A stretch of DNA of 64,000 nucleotides, taken from Klebsiella pneumoniae. GTDB lineage: Bacteria > Pseudomonadota > Gammaproteobacteria > Enterobacterales > Enterobacteriaceae. Position 1 is the first letter of the stretch, and each line of letters starts with the position of its first letter. Under the pieces are notes generated by a model. That model searched no databases and was not told the DNA's origin. It saw only the letters and a list, made by a program, of their open reading frames with translations. A program made the position numbers and the translations under genes. Location: contig NZ_KN046818.1 of the NCBI RefSeq assembly GCF_000742135.1, positions 4,469,447 through 4,533,446 on the forward strand, given 5' to 3'. Positions 25,994 to 33,063 of this stretch are shown one piece after another.

Positions 25994-26944
25994 GTGAACT
26001 TCCAGCAGCTGAAAATTATCCGTGAGGCGGCCCGTCAGGATTACAACCTGACGGAAGTCGCGAATATGCTCTATACCTCGCAGTCAGGCGTCAGTCGCCA
26101 TATCCGGGAACTGGAAGAGGAGCTGGGGATTGAGATCTTTATCCGCCGCGGCAAACGCCTGTTAGGCATGACCGAGCCGGGTAAAGCGCTGTTATCGATT
26201 GCCGAGCGGATCCTCAATGAAGCCAGTAACGTTCGGCGGCTGGCGGATCTCTTCACTAACGATGCGTCAGGCGTCTTAACTATCGCCACCACCCATACTC
26301 AGGCGCGCTACAGCCTGCCGCCGGTCATTAAAGCTTTCCGCGAGCTGTTCTCAGATGTTCGCGTCGAGCTGGTGCAGGGTACCCCGCAGGAAATCGAAGC
26401 GCTGCTGCATAACGGCGGAGCGGATATCGGCATCGCCAGCGAGCGCCTGAGCAACGATCCGACGCTGGCGGCTTTCCCCTGGTTCCGCTGGCATCACAGC
26501 CTGCTGGTGCCGAAGGAGCATCCTTTGACGCAGGTTTCTCCCCTGACGCTGGAGGCGATCGCCCGCTGGCCGTTAATCACCTACCGCCAGGGGATCACTG
26601 GCCGTTCGCGCATTGATGAGGCGTTCAACCGCAAGGGGTTGATGCCGGATATCGTGCTGAGCGCGCAGGATTCCGATGTGATCAAGACCTATGTGGAGCT
26701 GGGGCTGGGCGTCGGGCTGGTCGCCGAGCAGTCCGGTGATGCCCGGGAAGCGGACACCTTTACGCGTCTTGATACCCGCCATCTGTTCGATGCCAATACC
26801 GTGTGGTTGGGACTGAAGCGGGGCCAGCTGCAGCGGAATTACGTTTGGCGCTTTATCGAATTGTGCAATGCCGGACTGTCGCTGGATGAGATTAAGCGTC
26901 AGGCGATGGAGCCGGAAGAGGCCGCAATCGACTATCAGATTTAA
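25994..26944 (+). CDS. cbl: Cys-regulon accessory activator, LysR family
   Basis: A 316-residue CysB-like LysR regulator started at the GTG at 25994 with a strong GGAGGAAAGG site; an upstream in-frame start at 25928 lacks one. The N-terminus MNFQQLKIIREAARQDYNLT and YTSQSGVSRHIRELEEELGI is typical of CysB/Cbl. Cbl activates tau and ssu genes for use of taurine and aliphatic sulfonates when sulfate is scarce, responding negatively to adenosine phosphosulfate. The order nac-cbl is as in E. coli; in Klebsiella and E. coli cbl is also reported to receive transcription from nac. Confidence 0.92.
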   Translation: MNFQQLKIIREAARQDYNLTEVANMLYTSQSGVSRHIRELEEELGIEIFIRRGKRLLGMTEPGKALLSIAERILNEASNVRRLADLFTNDASGVLTIATTHTQARYSLPPVIKAFRELFSDVRVELVQGTPQEIEALLHNGGADIGIASERLSNDPTLAAFPWFRWHHSLLVPKEHPLTQVSPLTLEAIARWPLITYRQGITGRSRIDEAFNRKGLMPDIVLSAQDSDVIKTYVELGLGVGLVAEQSGDAREADTFTRLDTRHLFDANTVWLGLKRGQLQRNYVWRFIELCNAGLSLDEIKRQAMEPEEAAIDYQI

Positions 26945-27022
26945 GTCATTGTGGGTCAGCGGATCGAGGCGAGGAAATAACGCTATAATTCACACACGAG
27001 AGTCGCGACTGAGGAAGGGAAA

Positions 27023-27964
27023 ATGACGATGCGGCGTGTGAAATTACTCTGTACGGCGCTGATGCTGCTTGCCAGCCACGGCGCGCTGGCCGTCAGCTAT
27101 CCGCTGCCGCCGGAGGGGAGCCGTTTGGTGGGCAGCGCATTTACCATTGCCGTTCCGGAGAATAACACCCAGCCGCTGGAAAGTTTTGCCGCCCAGTACG
27201 GCCAGGGGTTAAGCAATATGCTGGAAGCCAACCCCGGGGTCGATGTCTATTTGCCGCACTCCGGTTCGACGCTGACTATTCCGCAACAGCTGATCCTGCC
27301 TGACACCGTGCGGGAGGGGATCGTCATCAACGTCGCCGAGATGCGTCTCTATTATTACCCGCCGCTGGGCAATAGCGTGGAAGTCCTGCCAATCGGCATT
27401 GGTCAGGCCGGACGCGAAACGCCGCGTAACTGGGTGACGGCAGTAGAGCGTAAGCAGGAAGGCCCCACCTGGGTGCCAACCGCCAATACCCGCCGCGAGT
27501 ATGCGAAAGAGGGCAAAACGCTGCCGGCGATGGTGCCCCCCGGGCCCGATAATCCGATGGGGCTGTATGCGATCTACATCGGCAGGCTCTACGCCATCCA
27601 CGGTACCAATGCCAACTTTGGTATCGGGCTGCGCGTCAGCCAGGGATGCATCCGCCTGCGCAATGACGATATTAAATTCCTGTTTGATAACGTGCCGGTT
27701 GGGACGCGGGTTCAGCTGATCGATCAGCCGGTGAAGTACAGCGTGGAGCCGGACGGCAGTCACTGGCTGGAGGTGCACGAGCCGCTGTCGCGCAACCGCG
27801 CGGAGTTTGAATCCGACAGAAAAGTCCCCTTGCCGATGACCTCGGCGCTGCGCGACTTTACCCAGGGGCCGGGAGTGAGCCCTGCCCAGGTCGAGCAGAC
27901 CCTGCAGCGCCGCTCCGGCATGCCGGTGAATATCAGCGCCACAGCGGCGCAGGGAAGTTTGTAG
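27023..27964 (+). CDS. ldtA: L,D-transpeptidase anchoring lipoprotein to peptidoglycan
   Basis: A 313-residue exported YkuD-domain protein (ErfK/LdtA family). Signal peptide [20 protein letters not shown] ending ALA; a LysM-like region ([20 protein letters not shown]); then the catalytic domain with [21 protein letters not shown], which carries the conserved His and the nucleophilic Cys of the HGT...SxGCIR motif. The family cross-links Braun lipoprotein to peptidoglycan in the periplasm. The place after cbl matches erfK in E. coli. A hairpin 75 bases after the stop may terminate the unit. Confidence 0.92.
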   Translation: MTMRRVKLLCTALMLLASHGALAVSYPLPPEGSRLVGSAFTIAVPENNTQPLESFAAQYGQGLSNMLEANPGVDVYLPHSGSTLTIPQQLILPDTVREGIVINVAEMRLYYYPPLGNSVEVLPIGIGQAGRETPRNWVTAVERKQEGPTWVPTANTRREYAKEGKTLPAMVPPGPDNPMGLYAIYIGRLYAIHGTNANFGIGLRVSQGCIRLRNDDIKFLFDNVPVGTRVQLIDQPVKYSVEPDGSHWLEVHEPLSRNRAEFESDRKVPLPMTSALRDFTQGPGVSPAQVEQTLQRRSGMPVNISATAAQGSL

Positions 27965-28039
27965 CGGGTCGTTTAGTCTGATTAACGGCTATTGTAAGAA
28001 GGCTCTTTTGCTGACGATGCATTCAACGTTGTTGGGAAT

Positions 28040-28062
28040 AAGGATCGGGAAACCGATCCTTA
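28040..28062 (+). terminator. probable terminator after ldtA
   Basis: Inverted repeat AAGGATCGG-GAAA-CCGATCCTT. The T tract is short (TT then AACTT), so strength is uncertain. The rest of 27965-28341 shows no supportable gene; a 63-codon frame at 28094 is not called. Confidence 0.55.
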
Positions 28063-28341
28063 ACTTATCAACAGTGGCTGTGATGGCGTTTTAATGAGGG
28101 CGCCAGGAGATGCTCAGGAGGGGATGATAAAGTCTGCAAATATATCTATGGACTTAATATTGTTACTGAGGATTTTTTTTGGGCTGCCATTGTCCATGAA
28201 AGCGAAGATCCCCTTTATAATAGCCATTATCCAGAATATAAGACGGATGAGTTCTGCTGAATCCCTATTGTCAAAACACGCCTGACCACAGTCACTACCG
28301 CTGAACCCCATCGCCGCTGATAAGCGAATCAGGGGATGGCG

Positions 28342-29124
28342 TCACTGATTGTTGGCAATGGGGACATGCTGCAGCATCACTTCAACGATCCAGTCAATAA
28401 AAACGCGCAGCTTGGCGTTGACATGGCGGTTCGGTGGAAACGCCAGGTACAGAGGCATTGGGCTAATCCGCCATTGTGTAAATAATGGAATCAAAGCGCC
28501 AACGGCCTGATGCGCTGCCGCCATATAGTTGGGCAGCGCAATCACGCCTAAGCCAACTAACCCAGCTTCGAGGTAAGCATTGCCATCATCCACGGCAAGT
28601 ACGTAGTTGCCCGTGATTTCAATACGTTCATTCTCACTGCACAGTACCAAAGGATCAATCTTACTGGTGCGTGAGGACAAGAATCCCACTATGCAATGGT
28701 CAGTATTTTGCAGCTCGCGCGGGTGTGCGGGAGCGCCAAGGCGTTCCACATAGCTGGGGGCGACGTAGACGCCGATTTGCAAATCGCCGACATGGCGTGC
28801 GATTAGGGACTGGTCGGTGATTTGACCTCCGCGCAGAACGCAATCCACGTTGTCGCCGATCAGATCCACTACCCGGTCGCTCACACCCATGTCGATCTGG
28901 ATATCAGGGTAGCGGGCGTGGAAAGCCGGTAGCGCCGGCACCAGAATAAGGCGGGCCAGCGGACTCGGTACATCCACCCGTAGCCGTCCCCTGGGCGTCA
29001 TCGCCGCACTGGACAGGCTGTTTTCAGCATCCTCCATGTCTGCTACGCAGCGGCAGACCCAGCGGTTACCGCCGGATCGAAAGTCTGTAGCCATAAGGTT
29101 GGAAGCAGCATCGCTGATTTTCAC
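28342..29124 (-). pseudogene. LysR-family regulator lacking its DNA-binding domain
   Basis: A 260-codon frame whose last 230 residues are a complete LysR effector domain (MTPRGRLRVDVPSPLARLIL, then FHARYPDIQIDMGVSDRVVD, VDCVLRGGQITDQSL, GLVGLGVIALPNYM). Normally about 75 residues of winged helix precede CVADMEDAENSLSSA; here they are replaced by about 28 unrelated residues (MKISDAASNLMATDFRSGG). No helix-turn-helix is readable in any frame upstream. The truncation point is near 29055. It lies within 400 bases of the island junction and may have been damaged by an earlier rearrangement there. If expressed, the product could not bind DNA in the usual way. Confidence 0.7.
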
Positions 29125-29408
29125 CTGCGGGGATCACATACGGAACGTTGGACGATACCTACGGTACGATGCTGCTTATACCCGCTGGCGGAGAGATGTC
29201 AGAAGCGACGGTGTTGCCGATCTTTTTTGGAACCGCGCATTATTGCCTTACACCCAGGTATGGTCCGGCACGGTTAAACCGCCTTTATTTAAGCCTTTGC
29301 GGGAGCGTGGGCTCACGGCCGTTCAGCTTGCCTCATAGCAAGAAAATAGCACCTACACCAGGATAAGATTGCATGTTTGGGGAGCGGAGAGGATCACGAA
29401 AAGCAAAA
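29125..29408. other. remnant chromosome between the truncated LysR gene and the island
   Basis: No credible gene. Two short rightward frames (29036-29338 and 29148-29366) overlap each other and match nothing I recognise. Probably flanking debris at the asn locus. Confidence 0.45.
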
Positions 29409-29440
29409 ATCCCGCTCAGGTTTCCCTGAGCGGGATTTTT
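29406..29440 (-). terminator. terminator of the fourth, interrupted tRNA-Asn locus
   Basis: Hairpin AAAAATCCCGCTCAGG-TTT-CCTGAGCGGGATTTTT lies at the same distance from the tRNA 3' remnant as the GCCTGC hairpins do from the three complete tRNA-Asn genes, but its stem sequence is different. This marks a separate fourth tRNA-Asn locus. Confidence 0.88.
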
Positions 29441-29444
29441 AAAT

Positions 29445-29461
29445 TTGGCTCCTCTGACTGG
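29445..29461 (-). other. attachment site: 3' end of a tRNA-Asn at the island junction
   Basis: TTGGCTCCTCTGACTGG (complement CCAGTCAGAGGAGCCAA) is identical to the last 16 bases of the tRNA-Asn genes plus one base, then diverges at 29462 (GGATCG instead of ACTCG). It is the 17-bp direct repeat known to bound ICEKp-type elements. The tRNA body is absent here, so this is the tRNA-distal end. The restored tRNA and the integrase should lie at the other end, beyond 64000. Confidence 0.88.
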
Positions 29462-29681
29462 GATCGCCTTTGCCAGTAAGTGGCTAATAAGTAAGCTAAA
29501 CCAGAGTTATCTTCCTGTCAAGACCACCAGAATGACCACCAATAGGAGCTGGCTACATAAATTTGGTTTGAGCTTCCCTACTGCATGTGGTGATAGTTAC
29601 TATAGTGTCCCTACGTGGGAAGCGCTGATCCTCCCCCCTAGTGGAACTGTGTCTAAAGAGCGATAACAGTCCGCTCAGGGC
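29462..29681. other. island left edge without a supportable gene
   Basis: The first 220 bases inside the island. A 73-codon frame spanning the attachment site (29445-29666) is created by the junction and is not called. Confidence 0.5.
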
Positions 29682-30203
29682 GTGAAGCGGAAGTTGCTAA
29701 ATCAGTCTATGTTAATCAACGAGGAGCTGGTAGATAAGATTGACACTAAAAATTATGGTGATGGTTCCATCAATAACGTGTTTGTTATCTGGACTTTATC
29801 ATTAAAATCCTCTACAAAATCCGAGTGTTTTAAATTTCTAGGCTTCGTACATCTACAATCTGTACTCGTTGAAATTCCTTCATCTCCAGAGAAGTACTAC
29901 AAGTTACGTATCCATCAAGAACGTGTTATGGAAGGTATGATGCCTGAAGAACCAAAAGCCATAGTTATAGAAGATACTGAGTGGGGGTGTATCCACTCGC
30001 AGTATCACTACCAAGATAAAGATCCTGCGATAATAACATGTATCGTAAACGTAAATAATACTGACTTAATAGCTACAGAGCTTGTGAACTCAGTGTTGAA
30101 TACATCCTGGATTTCTTCTCTCGATGCTGGTACACAGCGATCATATAAAGTTACCGCGAAAGAAACGACTGATCCTACCCTCGTAATATGGACACTGCTC
30201 TAA
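29682..30203 (+). CDS. hypothetical island protein, possibly truncated
   Basis: Open for 173 codons from a GTG at 29682; an ATG at 29709 gives 164. AT-rich codon use unlike the chromosome to the left. The product is acidic and predicted mostly beta, with [14 protein letters not shown] near the N-terminus and TLVIWTLL at the very end, as if one strand were repeated. No family recognised. The stop codon lies at the edge of the IS3 relic (insF stop at 30200-30202 on the other strand), so the original C-terminus may have been lost to that insertion. Confidence 0.5.
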   Translation: MKRKLLNQSMLINEELVDKIDTKNYGDGSINNVFVIWTLSLKSSTKSECFKFLGFVHLQSVLVEIPSSPEKYYKLRIHQERVMEGMMPEEPKAIVIEDTEWGCIHSQYHYQDKDPAIITCIVNVNNTDLIATELVNSVLNTSWISSLDAGTQRSYKVTAKETTDPTLVIWTLL

Positions 30204-30401
30204 GCGAGGTTCTGGTTTTCAAATTGTTCCGGAGTGAGACCGCCACACCAACTGTGCCGTCGCCAGCGACTGTAATCACATTCGATATAATTAAACACCG
30301 TTGCCCGCATTATTTCCCGGCTGATAAAGTGTTCTCCATGGAGACATTCCACTTTCAGTGAATGAAAGAAGCTTTCCACGCAGGCATTATCGTAGCAGCA
30401 G
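30200..30401 (-). pseudogene. insF: IS3 insF (orfB) 3' relic
   Basis: The leftward frame reads [20 protein letters not shown], then [20 protein letters not shown] and [20 protein letters not shown] stop, which is the C-terminal 65 residues of the IS3 transposase InsF almost unchanged (third catalytic residue E in DNACVESFF). All upstream parts of insF, insE and both IS3 ends are missing. It is cut on the right by the terminal repeat of the IS1400-like element. Confidence 0.85.
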
Positions 30402-30417
30402 TGTAAATAGACCCATT

Positions 30418-31274
30418 TTAGTTCCATACACTTTTTGAGATCCCGGCCAAATAATGGCGCTGTCGGTATTCCTCCGGTGTCATATTATTCAGCGATTCAT
30501 GCGGGCGTTCACAGTTATATTCTGATAACCATTTTTCCGTGATTTCCCGTACTTCATTCAGCGTTCTGAACAGATAAAAATCGAGTATTTCTGTTCGGTA
30601 TGTCCGGTTAAAGCGCTCAATGAAAGCGTTCTGCGTCGGCTTACCCGGCTGGATAAACTCCAGTTTTATTGCATGTTTCTCTGCCCATTCAGCCAGTGCC
30701 AAGGAGATAAATTCCGGGCCGTTATCCAGACGAAGCATGGCCGGATAGCCACGGTTTGCCGCGATCCTGTCGAGTACACGGACCACTCGCTGAGCTGGCA
30801 GATTCAGATCGATTTCAATCGACAATGCCTCACGGTTAAAATCATCAACGACATTGAACGTGCGAAAACGACGGCCACAGACTAGGGCATCATGCATAAA
30901 ATCGACAGACCAGCTCTGGTTCAGCGCTTCCGGCGTGGCCAGTGGCAAGGGATTACGCACCGGCAACCGTTGTTTGCCCTTACGACGAAAATTCAGCTTC
31001 AGCAGACAGTAAATGCGATGGATCCTTTTGTGATTTCACAGGTGTCCCTGCCGCCTCAGAACCTGAAAAAGTTTCGGAAAACCATATCGAGGATACCGCT
31101 CTGCCACCGCCTGCAACGCAACAATAACGGGTTCGTCACGTGTGGTATCCGGACGATAATGATAAACCGTTCTGCTCAGGTTCAGACTCCGGCAGGCCTG
31201 ACGGATACTGAGTCCGAACGTCGTTATCAGATGAGTAACCAGCTCACGCTTAAAGGCTGGTTTTAAAGCTTTTT
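30418..31274 (-). pseudogene. IS1400-like transposase orfB with an in-frame stop
   Basis: In the -1 frame after the orfA slippery site the product reads ALKPAFKRELVTHLITTFGL and onward to LRRQGHL, then a TGA (complement of 31036-31038) where relatives have tryptophan (GHLWNHKRIHRIY). After the stop the frame continues with all three catalytic acids: SVDFMHD, RLDNGPEF and NAFIERFNR. A single TGG to TGA change explains the break. The C-terminal part could restart at an ATG (30966), but a full transposase is not made, so the element should not move by itself. Confidence 0.85.
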
Positions 31275-31529
31275 TTCGATAACGTCTTTCAGCGCCCGGT
31301 TCTCCAGACTCAGGTCGGCAAACATTTGTTTTAGACGGCGGTTCTCGTCCTCAAGATCCTTGATTTTCTTAATATCAGAAGCCTCCATGCCGCCGTATTT
31401 GGACTTCCAGTTGTAATAGGTGGCTTCAGAGATTCCGGCCTCGCGACAGACATCTTTAACAGTTCGTCCGGCTTCAACCGACTTAATCACGGCGATGATC
31501 TGATGCTCAGTAAAACGGGCTTTACGCAT
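31263..31529 (-). CDS. IS1400-like transposase orfA
   Basis: An 88-residue protein with a helix-turn-helix (FTEHQIIAVIKSVEAGRTVK; ISEATYYNWKSKYGG) and a C-terminal leucine-zipper-like coiled coil (IKKIKDLEDENRRLKQMFAD). The last codons GAA AAA AAG form an A-AAA-AAG slippery site for the -1 shift that makes the OrfAB fusion in IS3 elements. The reading frame is intact. Confidence 0.88.
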   Translation of the reverse strand: MRKARFTEHQIIAVIKSVEAGRTVKDVCREAGISEATYYNWKSKYGGMEASDIKKIKDLEDENRRLKQMFADLSLENRALKDVIEKKL

Positions 31530-31674
31530 AGCGCTCTCCTTCGTTGGCAGATTGATTATGCCGGATGATCTCTAAATGTGAATGGCACGATTATGCGGGA
31601 TACTTACACCACCGACGGAATATGAAAATCAATATTATCGACGGCTCAGAAGTGTCTAGATTATCCGTGGCGAT

Positions 31675-32409
31675 TCAATTCTGCCCATTTGACGAATGAA
31701 TTAGCTGATAGTCGTGGTGATAAAGTTGGGACTGCATAGGAAATAGTTCAATAGTTATTTTAGGGGTGATGAGTGGAGAGGCTAATGCGAGAAATGAGTT
31801 ACATATTTTCCATTGAGAGAAATAAACAGGTGAACCTCTATATTTTGAAGTTAGTTTTTTATTTGTTAAATGAAATTCAATACAATCCAGTCCTAAAGAT
31901 AGGCCTTTACCTCGATATTTGATGTAAGCTTCTTTGAGCGTCCACATTTTCCAAAAAAGTAATTGACCTTCATAACGAGGAAGTGAATCTATGTTAGTAG
32001 CTTCCTGTGGAGTAAAAAAATGCTGACTGATATTCAGATAAGAGTTGTCTAAATCTCTTATTTGTTCAATATCGACACCAAGCTCGCAGTGAGAACTAAT
32101 AGCAACGGCTACTGTATCTATAGTATGGGAAAGGTTAAAAAAAATCTTTTTTGCCAACTGAGGAAAAACTATAAATGGTTTGCCATATTTGCACGTACTA
32201 AATTGCCATGATTGTAATGAGACATCAGGTTGAAATCTTTTTAGTGCTGTTTTGAGCAGGATACGGCTTAAAATATAGAGTTCTTTATCACTCACAAAAT
32301 GAAACTGATCATAGCGTTTTATTTCTTCCTCATTGAGATAGTGAAGGAAGTTATCTCTACTGGTTTGATGAAAAAAACTAGTGTGTCCAATTAATATATC
32401 AATCCTCAT
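31675..32409 (-). CDS. clbA: 4'-phosphopantetheinyl transferase of the colibactin pathway
   Basis: A 244-residue Sfp-type enzyme. It transfers phosphopantetheine from coenzyme A to the serine of the carrier domains of the Clb NRPS/PKS proteins; in E. coli it also serves enterobactin and yersiniabactin synthesis. Motifs: KYGKPFI, FNLSHTIDTVAVAIS, LGVDIEQIRDL (magnesium ligands D and E) and FWKMWTLKEAYIKYRGKGLS (catalytic E and K). Length equals the described ClbA. The ATG follows the clbR stop without gap (TAAATG), so the two form one leftward operon with translational coupling. Low GC compared with clbB onward. Confidence 0.95.
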   Translation of the reverse strand: MRIDILIGHTSFFHQTSRDNFLHYLNEEEIKRYDQFHFVSDKELYILSRILLKTALKRFQPDVSLQSWQFSTCKYGKPFIVFPQLAKKIFFNLSHTIDTVAVAISSHCELGVDIEQIRDLDNSYLNISQHFFTPQEATNIDSLPRYEGQLLFWKMWTLKEAYIKYRGKGLSLGLDCIEFHLTNKKLTSKYRGSPVYFSQWKICNSFLALASPLITPKITIELFPMQSQLYHHDYQLIHSSNGQN

Positions 32410-32622
32410 TTAGATAATCTCATTTCTGTTAGCAATGTGTATAGCGTGATTCGTATTCCGAGCTTGTATTTTATGTTTGATGTTTTTCACATGAAACTTT
32501 ACTGTGTTTATTGATATGTTAAGATTATGTGATATTTGAGAGTACTCATCACCTTGTGCCAGCATGCGCAATACTTGTCTTTCACGCAGAGATAACGGGT
32601 TTTTTTCTTTGAACTTATCCAT
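32410..32622 (-). CDS. clbR: LuxR-type activator of colibactin genes
   Basis: A 70-residue protein from the ATG at 32622, consisting almost only of a LuxR/GerE helix-turn-helix (LSLRERQVLRMLAQGDEYSQ; NISINTVKFHVKNIKHK). It lacks any N-terminal sensor domain. ClbR is the key transcriptional activator of clb genes. A GGGGGG run provides the ribosome site. An ATG at 32634 adds four residues, but its AGG is too close. The frame stays open upstream through the 8-bp repeat array to 32766 (118 codons), adding a DTQIHRYT-repeat tail if an earlier start were used. Confidence 0.9.
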   Translation of the reverse strand: MDKFKEKNPLSLRERQVLRMLAQGDEYSQISHNLNISINTVKFHVKNIKHKIQARNTNHAIHIANRNEII

Positions 32623-32642
32623 GTTTCCCCCCATCCTGAATG

Positions 32643-32730
32643 GTATCTGTGTATCTGTGTATCTGTGTATCTGTGTATCTGTGTATCTGTGTATCTGTGT
32701 ATCTGTGTATCTGTGTATCTGTGTATCTGT
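32643..32730. repeat. variable-number tandem repeat upstream of clbR, 11 copies of an 8-bp unit
   Basis: GTATCTGT (ACAGATAC on the clbR strand) is repeated eleven times without error over 88 bases, beginning 20 bases before the clbR start codon. The colibactin island is known to carry this repeat in variable number. It sits in the clbR leader or promoter, so copy number changes may alter clbR expression. Because 8 is not a multiple of 3, the repeat cycles through all frames and encodes an eight-residue period on both strands. Confidence 0.97.
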
Positions 32731-33063
32731 TGTTTTGGCAGTATTTAAGAGGAATTTACGATACAACGGTTTTTATGTAAATGGGAATTACGCATTATTT
32801 TCTATGTGGTGGCTGTATCAATTCATACCCGCTACATCATGTATGTACTGCATGACTTACATGTTTTTGCTTACAGACAGAATCTAATTCATTGAAGAAA
32901 AACATGTAATCAGAATATAAGGATTTTTTTGGGGTATTCCTGTAAGTGATAAAATGCAATATGATTATATGAATACGCAATAAAAAACTATACTTGCGGA
33001 TAGGTGTGCCATTTAGAATAATCATGTTAAATAATCTATAAATCCGATAATAAGGTGATGGTT
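32731..33063. promoter_or_regulatory. divergent clbR-clbB control region
   Basis: An AT-rich, gene-free stretch between the divergent clbR-clbA and clbB-onward units. It should hold the promoters of both and the ClbR binding site. A near-palindrome CATGTA-N14-TACATG at 32838-32863, with another CATGTA near 32904, is a candidate operator. Short frames here are not credible. Confidence 0.6.
32994..33022 (+). promoter_or_regulatory. candidate clbB promoter
   Basis: TTGCGG (32994-32999) and AATAAT (33017-33022) are separated by 17 bases; transcription would begin near 33029, about 35 bases before the clbB ATG. Chosen by eye; other -10-like boxes exist in this AT-rich segment. Confidence 0.35.

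Larger units (their letters stand above)
30402..31608 (-). mobile_element. IS3-family insertion sequence, IS1400-like, with inactivated orfB
   Basis: About 1207 bases bounded by imperfect terminal inverted repeats: TGTAAATAGACCC at 30402 and the complement of TGTAAGTATCCCG at the right end (31608), both TGT...ACA as in the IS3 family. It contains orfA and orfB leftward with a slippery AAAAAAG at their junction. It sits directly against the IS3 relic on its left, but no IS3 sequence continues on its right and no target duplication is visible, so an adjacent deletion followed insertion. The name is by resemblance and recollection of the pks island. Confidence 0.75.

Noticed and set aside
28094..28311. 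Overlapping small frames on both strands after ldtA
   Set aside because: Mutually overlapping, no recognisable domain, no ribosome site that stands out.
29036..29366. Possible enzyme fragment between the truncated LysR gene and the island
   Set aside because: Short frames give sequence that I could not relate to any family; left as unannotated debris.
29445..29666. 73-codon frame reading across the attachment site
   Set aside because: It begins inside the tRNA-Asn remnant and is created by the junction; no support as a gene.
32643..32730. CRISPR-like array
   Set aside because: The units are 8 bp, perfectly tandem and without spacers; this is the known VNTR type, not CRISPR.
32564..32887. 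107-codon rightward frame through the 8-bp repeat (VYLCICVS period)
   Set aside because: The repeat is open in several frames simply because its unit has no stop codons; the frame overlaps clbR antisense and has no other support.
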